64,000 nt of DNA from Streptomyces macrolidinus (GCF_023887685.1 NZ_JAMWMR010000001.1:372001-436000), one strand, 5' to 3'. Shown: positions 46,800-54,636, counted from the stretch's first letter. Notes: generated by a model from the letters alone, not told the origin. A program made the numbers and translations.

Positions 46800-46818
46800 C
46801 GTGCAACAACGTAGAACC
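46800..46818 (+). promoter_or_regulatory. Direct-repeat operator candidate, copy 2
   Basis: CGTGCAACAACGTAGAACC is 15 of 19 identical to the site at 45150-45168. It sits 8 bases after the XRE stop and about 155 bases before the precursor gene, where the promoter of the graspetide operon is expected. Confidence 0.55.
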
Positions 46819-46972
46819 GGCTCGATGTCGGGGCTACGGCATCCCTAACGTGGTCGTCATCCGGACGACGCGAAGGGTCCGACTGCAACGCCTGCTCGCG
46901 TCGGCACCCGGTGGGGCACTGACGACCCGCACGGTCATGCGCTCACCAGAAGTCCACGAGAGAGGGCACACC

Positions 46973-47233
46973 ATGCAGACCACCAGCACGACTCAGGCGC
47001 GCATCCCCTGGGGCATCAGCCGGATGCGCCCGTACCCCAGCACCTACCAGCCGGGCTACGCGACCGCCGAAGTCGACCCTGTCACGCAGACCACCGTCTT
47101 CCGTGACGTGCGGGGCGGCGTCGTGGAGATGGGCAAGCACGGCACGAGCAAGGGCACCGAGACACAGCCCCAGTCCACGAACCAGGACAGCCGCAATGAC
47201 ACGGACCACGACCAGGACAGCGAGCAGGACTGA
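46973..47233 (+). CDS. tgmA: ATP-grasp-modified RiPP (graspetide) precursor
   Basis: An 86-residue precursor; ATG 46973 after AGAGAGGG is preferred over the open frame from 46850. Residues 1-55 are a leader with the family pattern PWGISRMRPYP, GYATAEVDPVTQTTVFRD and VVEMGKHGTS. Residues 56-86 form a candidate core very rich in Thr/Ser (58, 59, 62, 64, 68, 69, 73, 77, 83) and Asp/Glu (63, 72, 76, 78, 80, 82, 84, 86), the residues an ATP-grasp ligase joins as omega-esters. The stop overlaps the ATP-grasp start by one base. Confidence 0.88.
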   Translation: MQTTSTTQARIPWGISRMRPYPSTYQPGYATAEVDPVTQTTVFRDVRGGVVEMGKHGTSKGTETQPQSTNQDSRNDTDHDQDSEQD

Positions 47234-48201
47234 TGAACCATGCTGGACCGGTCGCGGTCGTCACCGAGGTGGACGACGTGACCGCCGACATGGTGATCAC
47301 CGAACTGAACAAGCGCGGTGTCCCGGTCGTGCGGTTCGATCCCTCCGACATCGGTGACCGTCTCTCACTGTCAGCCCGGTTCGGCGCCAGCCGGGCGGCA
47401 ACCCCCGCCGGCCATCTGCGCACCCCCTCCAGAACCACCGCCCTGGAGGGGGTGCGGTCCCTCTACTGGCGCCGCCCGACCTGGCCCTGCTTCGAGCACC
47501 TGGACGATCAGGACGCCCGCTTCGCCGCCGCCCAAGTCCGTCATGGTCTGGGCGGCACTCTCTACGCCCTGGCGAACTGCCGCTATGTGAACCACCCGTT
47601 CAGCAACTACGCGGCGGAACACAAGCCCATGCAACTGGCCGTGGCCGAACGCCTCGGCCTCACCGTCCCGCCCACCCTGATCTCCAACGATCTGGCCGAC
47701 ATCCGCGCATTCATCACCGAACACGGCCGGGCGATCTACAAGACACTGCGCTGGACCCCCTACCGGCGCGGCGACGGCGTAGGGCTCACCACCTGGACCG
47801 AGCCCGTCACCGCCGACGAGGTGGACGAGAGCGTGGCCGAGGTCCCGCACCTGTTCCAGGCACGCGTGGACAAGGTGGCGGACCTGCGGGTGGTCATCGT
47901 CGGGCCCAAGGCGTTCGCGATCCGTATCGACTCCGACCTGCTGGACTGGCGCGCGGATTACAGCGCCCTGACCTACGCGCCCGTGGCCCTGCCCGCCAAC
48001 GTGGAGAAGGCCTTGACCGCCCACTTGGAACACTTCGGCCTCGCCTCCGGCAGCTTCGACCTGTGCATCACCCGTGACGGTGACCTGCACTGGCTGGAGC
48101 TGAACCCGAACGGCCAGTGGGGTTGGCTCGAAGACGAAACCGGGCTGCCGATCGCCGCCGCTTTCGCCGATCTCCTGGAGCAAGGAGCGTCCACACCGTG
48201 A
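47233..48201 (+). CDS. tgmB: ATP-grasp ribosomal peptide maturase
   Basis: A 322-residue ATP-grasp ligase of the MvdC/MvdD-like SAV_5884 family. It has an N-terminal Rossmann-like preATP-grasp region (VTEVDDVTADMVITELNKRG), VNHPFSNYAAEHKPMQLAVA where the ATP-grasp fold begins, and the metal-binding WLELNPNGQWGWLE near the end. It should couple Ser/Thr side chains of the precursor core to Asp/Glu side chains using ATP. It overlaps precursor and methyltransferase genes (1 and 4 bases). Confidence 0.92.
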   Translation: MNHAGPVAVVTEVDDVTADMVITELNKRGVPVVRFDPSDIGDRLSLSARFGASRAATPAGHLRTPSRTTALEGVRSLYWRRPTWPCFEHLDDQDARFAAAQVRHGLGGTLYALANCRYVNHPFSNYAAEHKPMQLAVAERLGLTVPPTLISNDLADIRAFITEHGRAIYKTLRWTPYRRGDGVGLTTWTEPVTADEVDESVAEVPHLFQARVDKVADLRVVIVGPKAFAIRIDSDLLDWRADYSALTYAPVALPANVEKALTAHLEHFGLASGSFDLCITRDGDLHWLELNPNGQWGWLEDETGLPIAAAFADLLEQGASTP

Positions 48202-49391
48202 TCCGACCCGACTCCACAAGCCTCCGCCGCGCTCTGGCCGATCAGCTCGAACAGGGCGGCGTACTGAGAACCCCGGTATGGCGAAAGGCCGTCGAAGCCG
48301 TACCCCGGGAGCTGTTCCTCCCGTCGTTCTTCAGGAGTGCGCCCGGTCCCGGCGGCATCACGCAGTACATCCCCGTCACCCAGGACACCGACGAGGACGA
48401 GCGGCTGACCCTCACCTACCAGGACGAAACCTGGGTGACTCAGCTCGACGGCCACCTCACCGCCGACACCGCCGACGGGCCGGTGACCGGCTTCCCCACC
48501 TCCTCCTCCACGATGCCATCCACCGTCATGGGGATGCTCGAATCCCTGGACGTGGAGGACGGCATGAACGTCCTGGAGATCGGCACCGGTACCGGCTACT
48601 CCACGGGCCTGATGTGCCACCGTCTGGGAGAGGACAACGTGACCAGTGTGGAAGTCGACCCCGCCGTGTCGGAGCGGGCGGATGCCGCGCTGGAGGACGC
48701 GGGGTACTCGACCTGGACCGTCACAGGGGACGGCCTCCTCGGACACCCGCGCCGCGCACCGTATGACCGGACCATCGCCACCTGCGCTCTACGGCGCATC
48801 CCGTACGCGTGGGTCCGGCAGACCCAGCCGGGCGGGATCATCCTCGCCACAGTGGGCCCCAGCGCCTGGACCTACGGCACGGGCCTGGCCAAGCTCACCG
48901 TCAAGGACGACGGAACCGCAGTGGGCCGGATCATCGGCCGAACCTCGTTCATGCCCGCCCGAGCGGAGGCGGCCGTCCAGCTCTCCGGAGACCTGTCCGC
49001 CCGTGCCGCCTACGCGGACACCGAGCGTGCGACCAGCCTTCCCCCCGATGCGCTGAACCACTGGATGCCCGCGTTCCTGGCCCAGCTCGCCGCACCGGGC
49101 GCCCAGCTCGTACGAGCGGTCAGCGGCAGCCGAGAGACGGTCTACCTGTTCGACACCGGTCGGGAAGCCTTCGCGGCGCTCACCGCTGACGGAGACGAGT
49201 GGACCGTTCGGCAAGGGGGACCGGTCGCCATCTGGGACGCCATCGAAAGCGCGCTCACGGCGTGGCAGAGCGCTGGGGAACCTGACATCACCTCCGTTCG
49301 TATGGAGGTCACTTCCAGAACGCACACGTACTGGATCGGGGACCAGCCAGCCCTCCGCTGGGAGCACCCACACCCGCCGCTGAACGCCTGA
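48198..49391 (+). CDS. tgmC: PIMT-like methyltransferase of the graspetide system
   Basis: A 397-residue protein starting with GTG 48198 that overlaps the tgmB stop (GTGA). Residues about 1-230 are a protein-L-isoaspartate methyltransferase-type domain with motif I VLEIGTGTGYSTGL and TSVEVDPAVSERADAAL; the C-terminal extension of about 160 residues is typical of RiPP-associated members. Characterised homologues methylate a core Asp that then collapses to an aspartimide. So the product may be a graspetide carrying an aspartimide. The precursor offers several Asp candidates at 72-86. Confidence 0.9.
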   Translation: MIRPDSTSLRRALADQLEQGGVLRTPVWRKAVEAVPRELFLPSFFRSAPGPGGITQYIPVTQDTDEDERLTLTYQDETWVTQLDGHLTADTADGPVTGFPTSSSTMPSTVMGMLESLDVEDGMNVLEIGTGTGYSTGLMCHRLGEDNVTSVEVDPAVSERADAALEDAGYSTWTVTGDGLLGHPRRAPYDRTIATCALRRIPYAWVRQTQPGGIILATVGPSAWTYGTGLAKLTVKDDGTAVGRIIGRTSFMPARAEAAVQLSGDLSARAAYADTERATSLPPDALNHWMPAFLAQLAAPGAQLVRAVSGSRETVYLFDTGREAFAALTADGDEWTVRQGGPVAIWDAIESALTAWQSAGEPDITSVRMEVTSRTHTYWIGDQPALRWEHPHPPLNA

Positions 49392-49516
49392 CAGCTTCCG
49401 GACGGCCGAGCCCCTTGCCCCCGCGGGCCTTGGACTCCAGTGCTGCTCCACGGAAGTTCGCGGAGCAGCACTGGAGATGGCCGGACTTCGTCGTTGCCGG
49501 GGTACCGGTAGGGCGG

Positions 49517-49732
49517 TCAGTCGGAGCCGAGCTGTCCGCGCTTGAGGCTCGTCACGAATGATGAGAACGCGGCGGTGGGGAAGTTCAGCACCGGTCCGTT
49601 CGGGTTCTTGGAGTCACGGACGGGGACCGTGTCGCACGAGGCGACGAGGTTGGTGGCGACCTCGATGCATGAACCGCCGTTGCCGCTGTAGGAGGACTTG
49701 AACCAGATAAGGGGGAGGGAGTCGGTCGCCAC
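49517..49732 (-). CDS. DUF397 protein, copy 2
   Basis: A 71-residue DUF397 protein: WFKSSYSGNGGSCIEVATNL, VPVRDSKNPNGPVLNFPTAA and FSSFVTSLKRGQLGSD. DUF397 proteins pair with Scr1-type XRE regulators. This copy is closely similar to the neighbouring one at 49788, so the pair arose by tandem duplication. Confidence 0.93.
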   Translation of the reverse strand: MATDSLPLIWFKSSYSGNGGSCIEVATNLVASCDTVPVRDSKNPNGPVLNFPTAAFSSFVTSLKRGQLGSD

Positions 49733-49787
49733 GGGGTGCCCTTTCGAAGCTAATCGATCACGGCCACAGGTACAGCGTGAGGGGCGG

Positions 49788-49997
49788 TCAGTGGGAGTCG
49801 AGCTGCCCGCGCTTGATGCTCGTCACGAACGAGGAGAACGTGGCGGAGTGGAAGCTCAGTACGGGACCGCTCTGGACCTTGGAGTCGCGGACGGGGACCA
49901 CGCCGCGCGAGTCGGCAAGGTTCGTGGCGACCTCGATGCACTGGCCGCCGTTGCCGCTGTAGGAAGACTTGAACCAACGGGGGAACTCGGTCGTCAC
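49788..49997 (-). CDS. DUF397 protein, copy 1
   Basis: A 69-residue DUF397 protein with WFKSSYSGNGGQCIEVATNL and VPVRDSKVQSGPVLSFHSAT. Its start overlaps the XRE gene stop by four bases, so it is the direct translational partner of that regulator; the second copy follows 55 bases later. Confidence 0.93.
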   Translation of the reverse strand: MTTEFPRWFKSSYSGNGGQCIEVATNLADSRGVVPVRDSKVQSGPVLSFHSATFSSFVTSIKRGQLDSH

Positions 49998-50821
49998 TTG
50001 AAACCCTTTCGGAGCCGTTCGATCAAGGCCACAGACGCCGCTTGGGAGTGCGCTTCGGCCTGTAGCTGATGGTAGGCCGCCAGTATCGGAAGGACGGACG
50101 CACTTTCCCGTTCGAGGTGGCCCCGATGGGCGGACTCGGCGTAGGACACAAGTGAGCGGTCCGGCATCGTGAGTACGGTAATGGGCAGACTGAACGGTCT
50201 GCGAGCTCCCATGGAGAACGGTGCGACCTGTAGCACGGTGTTCGGGCGCTCGGCGAACTCAAGCAAGCGCGCGAACTGAGCGTCCATGGCCGATGGGGCT
50301 CCCATCGGTCGACGGATGCACCCTTCATCAAGTACCGCGGTGATCAGAGGGGATGGTGACCGCGCGAGGCTGTTCTGTCGCCTCACTACGAGTTCAACTC
50401 GTTCGTCCGCTTGCTCAGGGGTGATCGCTTCCCGCCGTACCGCGTCCGCTTCCAACGTCGCGGCGTACTCGGGCGTCTGTAGGAGACCAGGGATGACGCC
50501 CACTTCGTACAGTCGGATCTCTGTTGCCTGCGCCTCAAGTGCAACGTACTCCGGGAACCCTTCGATGAGCGCTGTGTGGCGCACGGCCTGACTCAGACGC
50601 TCGAACCTGTCTCCCGTGCCCAGCGCTCTGTCAACGCTTGCCGCAAATCGGCGAGTTGGAGATCGGCGACCAGTTTCTACGGCGGAGATGTGTGCTCCGG
50701 AACAGCCAGCGCGTGCAGCTAGCTCGTCCTGTGTCCACCCCCGTTCGTCCCGCAGCGTGCGCAGTAGCTGCCCAAACCGTGCACTCGGTGACGATTCGGG
50801 GTCCAGTTCTCTCCGGTTCAA
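49994..50821 (-). CDS. Scr1-type XRE regulator (DUF5753), TTG start
   Basis: A 275-residue regulator with HTH RFGQLLRTLRDERGWTQDEL and CSGAHISAVETGRRSP, followed by DUF5753 (LYEVGVIPGLLQTPEYAATL, VLQVAPFSMGARRPFSLPIT). The start codon is TTG at 50821-50819, with GGACGG upstream. It forms a unit with two DUF397 genes and is divergent from the small-gene/PIMT locus, which it probably controls. Confidence 0.9.
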   Translation of the reverse strand: MNRRELDPESSPSARFGQLLRTLRDERGWTQDELAARAGCSGAHISAVETGRRSPTRRFAASVDRALGTGDRFERLSQAVRHTALIEGFPEYVALEAQATEIRLYEVGVIPGLLQTPEYAATLEADAVRREAITPEQADERVELVVRRQNSLARSPSPLITAVLDEGCIRRPMGAPSAMDAQFARLLEFAERPNTVLQVAPFSMGARRPFSLPITVLTMPDRSLVSYAESAHRGHLERESASVLPILAAYHQLQAEAHSQAASVALIERLRKGFK

Positions 50822-50844
50822 TGGGCACCGTCCAATTTGCCAAG

Positions 50845-50860
50845 CAACTTCCGTAAGTTG
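50845..50860. promoter_or_regulatory. Inverted repeat between XRE gene and locus B
   Basis: CAACTT-CCGT-AAGTTG is a perfect 6-base inverted repeat in the divergent promoter region, 24 bases from the XRE start codon and 67 from the locus B start. A candidate operator for the XRE regulator. Confidence 0.5.
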
Positions 50861-50926
50861 AAGACACGTCGACTCTAGGTCACGCTGAGCCTCCTGGTAG
50901 TGGAACCACTACAGAGAGGAGCGACC

Positions 50927-51178
50927 GTGCCCGGCAACAGCGACGCCGTCGAACGGCAACCCCCACCCGTTCCCGCCTCCGGCGCGCTCGTGGTGGACGC
51001 TGACGGTCGAGTCGGAGAGTTCCGCGGTGAAGTCAGCGGACTCTGGTGCCTCCGTCCCGTCACGGGCGGTACCACCTGGACCGTCGTCCCCGAGGACACC
51101 CGGCCGGCGACTCCCGAGCAGCGCATACACGCCGACGTCGCCCGTGCGAACGCGCGGAGTCGGGGTGAGGTGCTGTGA
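50927..51178 (+). CDS. Small hypothetical protein of locus B
   Basis: An 83-residue protein starting with GTG 50927 after AGAGAGGAG. It contains SGALVVDADGRVGEFRGEVS and LWCLRPVTGGTTWTV, resembling small SH3-like barrel proteins common near streptomycete XRE/DUF397 loci. The stop overlaps the next start (GTGA). Function unknown. Confidence 0.75.
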   Translation: MPGNSDAVERQPPPVPASGALVVDADGRVGEFRGEVSGLWCLRPVTGGTTWTVVPEDTRPATPEQRIHADVARANARSRGEVL

Positions 51179-51801
51179 GCACACCGACTCGCCGCGAATT
51201 CGCTTACGTTGACTGGGTGTTGCGGCCGGACCGTGACGATGACGCCGCACCGACCACGTACACGTTCCGCTGCCTCACGCTTGGCGACGACGACACCGAG
51301 TGCGCCGCGAAGTCTCCTACGGGCAAGGACCCGGGCGAACCGCAGAGGTGGGCGTTCGACCACATGCGTCAGCACCCCGAACACACCAGCTACGCCGAAG
51401 TGATCGAGCGCCCTTGGGTGATGTGGCTCGGGGGTCCGACTCGCTCCGCTGAACGTGGAGAGCGGCGCATGAGGTGCTGCGACGAAGTGGGACGGCCCCC
51501 GCTCGACGAAGTGCTGCGACAGCTCCGGAACGCTGGGGAAGACCCCGCGGAACTGCCCCTGTGCGAGCTGCGAACAGCCGTATGCGAGCTGGAAGCGGAG
51601 CATGGCGGCACCCACGCCGGCTACCTGTGCGAGATCGACCCCAGGACTCAGCTCTGGGTCCGGTGGCAGGGAGACAGCCACGAGTTCGTCCGCCTCGCGC
51701 CGTGCGAGGCCCCCGCAGACTCCTCCGACGACGTATGCCACCTGTTCACCGGTCACGCGCCGGGGCACTCGTGGGAGATGGCCGAGACGTCGTGCGACTG
51801 A
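51175..51801 (+). CDS. DUF7848-like protein with Cys/His-rich extension
   Basis: A 208-residue protein starting with GTG 51175. Residues 1-85 look like DUF7848 (FAYVDWVLRPDRDDDAAPTT, TFRCLTLGDDDTEC, HMRQHPEHTSYAEVIERPW). Residues about 98-208 are a separate Cys/His-rich section (MRCCDEVGRPPL, CELRTAVCELEAEHGG, DVCHLFTGHAPGHSW) that could bind metal. DUF7848 proteins are usually about half this length, so this may be a fusion of two small genes. Coupled by GTGA overlap to the preceding gene. Confidence 0.65.
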   Translation: MSTPTRREFAYVDWVLRPDRDDDAAPTTYTFRCLTLGDDDTECAAKSPTGKDPGEPQRWAFDHMRQHPEHTSYAEVIERPWVMWLGGPTRSAERGERRMRCCDEVGRPPLDEVLRQLRNAGEDPAELPLCELRTAVCELEAEHGGTHAGYLCEIDPRTQLWVRWQGDSHEFVRLAPCEAPADSSDDVCHLFTGHAPGHSWEMAETSCD

Positions 51802-51850
51802 CCCGGCCGTCGGAGGGACCGCAAGGAACGACAACCGAGAAGGGAAGACC

Positions 51851-51979
51851 ATGACCTACGACACCTTGGCCGACAGCGACGGCAACGGAGGCGACGGCCT
51901 GCCGGGCGAGCCGTGGCCCGCGCCGCCGCCTCCCACCCCGGACGGTGGCCCCGGGGTTCCCAACCCTCCGAAGCAGTAG
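51851..51979 (+). CDS. Candidate RiPP precursor, 42 residues, DG/NG-rich
   Basis: A small peptide starting MTYDTLADSDGNGGDG, ending with a Pro-rich tail (PAPPPPTPDGGPGVPNPP). ATG 51851 follows a GAAGGGAAG ribosome-binding site. It contains three Asp-Gly and one Asn-Gly step (residues 10-11, 12-13, 15-16, 31-32), the sequences most prone to succinimide formation. It ends 13 bases before a PIMT-like methyltransferase on the same strand. This matches the layout of imiditide-type loci, where a PIMT homologue converts an Asp of a small peptide to an aspartimide. No cysteines, so not a lanthipeptide. Not a known family to me. Confidence 0.6.
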   Translation: MTYDTLADSDGNGGDGLPGEPWPAPPPPTPDGGPGVPNPPKQ

Positions 51980-51992
51980 AGGTAGTCACCCC

Positions 51993-53165
51993 GTGACTGC
52001 AAAGGCGAACCAGGACCGCCCCAGCCGTACTGAGCTGGGGCGTGTCCTCATGTCGGGCGGCGCCCTCCCCGTGGACTGGGCCCCCTCCTACGCGGCCGTT
52101 CCCAGGTCGGCGTTCCTTCCGGATCTGATGTGGCCGTTCGACATGGACACGGGCACGAGCATCGCGGTGTCCAGAACGGACGACCCCGGGGCATGGTTCG
52201 GATACGCGGACTCGGACGTACCCGTCGTCACCCAGTGGGACGACGGAGCGCATACGGGGACGGACCCGGGGCGGGTCTCGACCTCGTCGGCCTCGATGCC
52301 CAGCGTGGTGTTCCGCATGCTCCGGGACCTGGACGCACACCCCGGGAACCGGGTACTGGAGATCGGCACGGGCACAGGCTGGAACGCCGCTCTGCTGGCT
52401 CACCGCGTGGGAGTGGAGAACGTCGTCACGGTAGAGGTGGACGGAGCGGTCGCCGAAAGGGCGCGGGCATCCCTGTCGCGGTTCGGTGCGGCCGTACGGG
52501 TCGTGCACGGCGACGGATACGAAGGGTGTCCCGAAGGCGCGCCGTACGACCGGATCATCGTTACGGCCGGCGTACGGCACATCCCGTTCGCCTGGGTGGA
52601 ACAGGCCCGGCCGGGCGGGCTCATCGTGGTCCCGTGGGGCACCCACTACAGCAACGGCGACACCGTGGCCCGGCTCGTCGTCGCGCAGGATGGGCGGAGC
52701 GCGTCAGGAGCCTTCACGGGTCCGGTGGAGTTCATGAAGCTCCGGGCACAGCGGCTCCCCCTCGTCGTCCACAGTGACTACGTCACGGGCGGCCCCACCG
52801 GCCGGGACGAGTCGACGACGGACATCACGGAGGACGAGTTCGTCGGGGACCGGTTCGGCCCCCAGCGCTTCGCCCTCGGTCTCCGGATCTCGAACTGTCA
52901 CTGCGTCGTCGCCGACAAGCGGGACGGAGCACGGCCCGTGTGGTTCTACGGGCTCACCGATCGCTCATGGGCGTGCGTCATGTTCCGCGACGGCGACACG
53001 GCACGTGTCTGGCAAGGTGGCCCGCGCCGACTGTGGGAGGAGGCGGAAGCGGCACACCGGTGGTGGGAGAACGCGGGCAGACCTGGACACGAGCGGTTCG
53101 GGCTCACGGTGACAGCATCAGCGCAGCACGCCTGGCTGGACGAACCCGGCCAGTCGGTGAACTAG
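51993..53165 (+). CDS. PIMT-like methyltransferase, RiPP-associated type
   Basis: A 390-residue protein; GTG 51993 is preferred over the frame from 51945, which overlaps the peptide gene. Residues about 20-210 carry the PIMT-like fold: motif I VLEIGTGTGWNAALLA, VVTVEVDGAVAERARASL, APYDRIIVTAGVRHIP and ARPGGLIVVPWG. A C-terminal extension of about 170 residues resembles that of tgmC. It shares clear similarity of layout with the methyltransferase of locus A but has no ATP-grasp partner. The stop codon lies inside the left arm of a large inverted repeat. Confidence 0.87.
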   Translation: MTAKANQDRPSRTELGRVLMSGGALPVDWAPSYAAVPRSAFLPDLMWPFDMDTGTSIAVSRTDDPGAWFGYADSDVPVVTQWDDGAHTGTDPGRVSTSSASMPSVVFRMLRDLDAHPGNRVLEIGTGTGWNAALLAHRVGVENVVTVEVDGAVAERARASLSRFGAAVRVVHGDGYEGCPEGAPYDRIIVTAGVRHIPFAWVEQARPGGLIVVPWGTHYSNGDTVARLVVAQDGRSASGAFTGPVEFMKLRAQRLPLVVHSDYVTGGPTGRDESTTDITEDEFVGDRFGPQRFALGLRISNCHCVVADKRDGARPVWFYGLTDRSWACVMFRDGDTARVWQGGPRRLWEEAEAAHRWWENAGRPGHERFGLTVTASAQHAWLDEPGQSVN

Positions 53166-53358
53166 TGCCCCGGCAGGCAACGCTCGCCCCGTCGCGGCGT
53201 CCGGCACGTGCTCTCGCCGCACCGGACGAAAGCCCACGTACGTCCAGTACGAGGGCTTCCGTCCGGCACTCCCCCAAGCTCTGTGAGCAGGGGGTACCCC
53301 CAGAGCACGCACCGGACGCCGCTCCTGACGGGGCGAGCGTTGCCTGCCGGGGCACTAG
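53162..53358. mobile_element. MITE-like element with 32-bp perfect terminal inverted repeats
   Basis: Bases 53162-53193 are the exact reverse complement of 53327-53358 (32 bases, both ends bounded by CTAG). With a 4-base offset the arms continue as GCGGCGTCCGG for about 20 more bases. The centre includes GGGGGTACCCCC near 53290. Total length is 197 bases with no reading frame, typical of a miniature inverted-repeat element. It supplies the stop codons of both convergent neighbours and could also act as a two-way terminator. Confidence 0.75.
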
Positions 53359-54581
53359 GCACCTCCGATGTGGCTCTGCGCCGCCGGCACCACTTTGCCG
53401 ATCGTGGTGGCGAGCGTGGCTCCGAGGACGCTGACGCCGACCAGGGTCAGCCAGATCGCGGCTGCCCCCGTGGACAGCAACCCGGAGAGGGCGGCCGGAG
53501 CGACCGCTCCGGCGACGCTCACGGCGAGCTGGTTGAGGGCCAAGTACCGGCCGCGGAGAGCGTCCGGGGCGCTCTCCGCGGCGACAGTCGACGTGATGGG
53601 GCCGCCGATGATCTCACCGAAGGTGTAGCTGATCGCACCGAGCAGCACGACGCCGACCGCGAGGGCGAGCGCAGCCACACGATCGGCGGCGAGGAACAGG
53701 AGGTAGCCGGTCGCGAAGCAGGCGTGTCCGGCGACGAGGACGCGGCTGCGGATACGCCCGCTGAGCCGCCCGACGACGACGCCTTGGACGAAGCCGACCA
53801 TCACGGTGTTGAGCGTGAAGACGGCGCCGGCGGTCCAGCCGGGCAGGCCCAGCACGTCCACGGCGTAGACCGGTATCGCGATATTGAGGGCGAACAAGGA
53901 GATCGCGAAGCACAGTTGATGCGCGACCACTGGCAGGTACCGCAGGTCCCGGAGCACGCGCCCCCAGCCTCCGGCAGCGTCCTGGCCCGCCTCCGGACGG
54001 GTGTTCGGCACGGCCCGCATCAGAACGAAGGCGGTGAGGTAGGACAAGGCATTGACGACCACGATCGCGACGTAGACGCTGTGCGTACCGAAGCTGACGG
54101 CGACCGCGGTGAAGAGGCCGCCGAGTGCGTAGCCGAGGTTGCGTACCGACCCCAGAAGACCGAACCAGCGCTCGCGTTGGCCGGGCCCGGCCAACGCCGT
54201 GACGGTCACGCCGTAGCAGCCGAAGAACACCGCCCGCCCGGCACTGTTCAACCAGGCGCAGACGGCGATCTGCCATGTCTGGCCCACGACGAGATACCCG
54301 GCGAAGCCGAGCGCCTGGGCCAGGTTCGCCGCCTGCAGTACCGGCTTGGCGCCGTACCTGTCGACCAGTCCTCCGACCAGCGGCCCCACCGGGAGCGCCA
54401 GCAGCCCGGCCGTCGTCAGCGCCGCGCCCACCTGCACCAGCGTCAGCGACGTCGTGGCCAGGAAGTACAGCATCGAGACGGGGACGAAGACGCCGGTGCC
54501 GATCGAGTCGATGACGATCGCGGCGACGAAACGGCGGTGCCGGGCTATCGAGGGACGGACCGCGCCATCGGAAATAGTCAC
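53355..54581 (-). CDS. MFS transporter
   Basis: A 408-residue major facilitator with 12 predicted helices. The motif A-like loop GPLVGGLVDRYGAKP lies between helices 2 and 3; FATGYLLFLAADRVAALALA and APAALSGLLSTGAAAIWLTL are later helices. Drug-efflux-type by layout; substrate unknown. The stop TAG lies inside the right arm of the MITE-like element. Divergent from an HxlR regulator with palindromic half-sites between. Confidence 0.9.
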   Translation of the reverse strand: MTISDGAVRPSIARHRRFVAAIVIDSIGTGVFVPVSMLYFLATTSLTLVQVGAALTTAGLLALPVGPLVGGLVDRYGAKPVLQAANLAQALGFAGYLVVGQTWQIAVCAWLNSAGRAVFFGCYGVTVTALAGPGQRERWFGLLGSVRNLGYALGGLFTAVAVSFGTHSVYVAIVVVNALSYLTAFVLMRAVPNTRPEAGQDAAGGWGRVLRDLRYLPVVAHQLCFAISLFALNIAIPVYAVDVLGLPGWTAGAVFTLNTVMVGFVQGVVVGRLSGRIRSRVLVAGHACFATGYLLFLAADRVAALALAVGVVLLGAISYTFGEIIGGPITSTVAAESAPDALRGRYLALNQLAVSVAGAVAPAALSGLLSTGAAAIWLTLVGVSVLGATLATTIGKVVPAAQSHIGGA

Positions 54582-54590
54582 GACCCGGAC

Positions 54591-54613
54591 GGTATAGATT
54601 TGATACCGGTATC
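54591..54613. promoter_or_regulatory. Palindromic operator between MFS and HxlR genes
   Basis: GATACCGGTATC (54602-54613) is a perfect 12-base palindrome. A third half-site GGTAT lies at 54591-54595, so GGTAT-N7-ATACC-GGTAT forms overlapping inverted repeats, 23 bases before the hxlR-type start. HxlR proteins bind such sites at divergent promoters. Confidence 0.65.
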
Positions 54614-54636
54614 CACAACGCTACCGGGAGTCGTGC

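Noticed and set aside
51851..51979. Lanthipeptide precursor reading of the 42-residue peptide
   Set aside because: No cysteine in the peptide, no FxLD motif and no lanthionine synthetase nearby.
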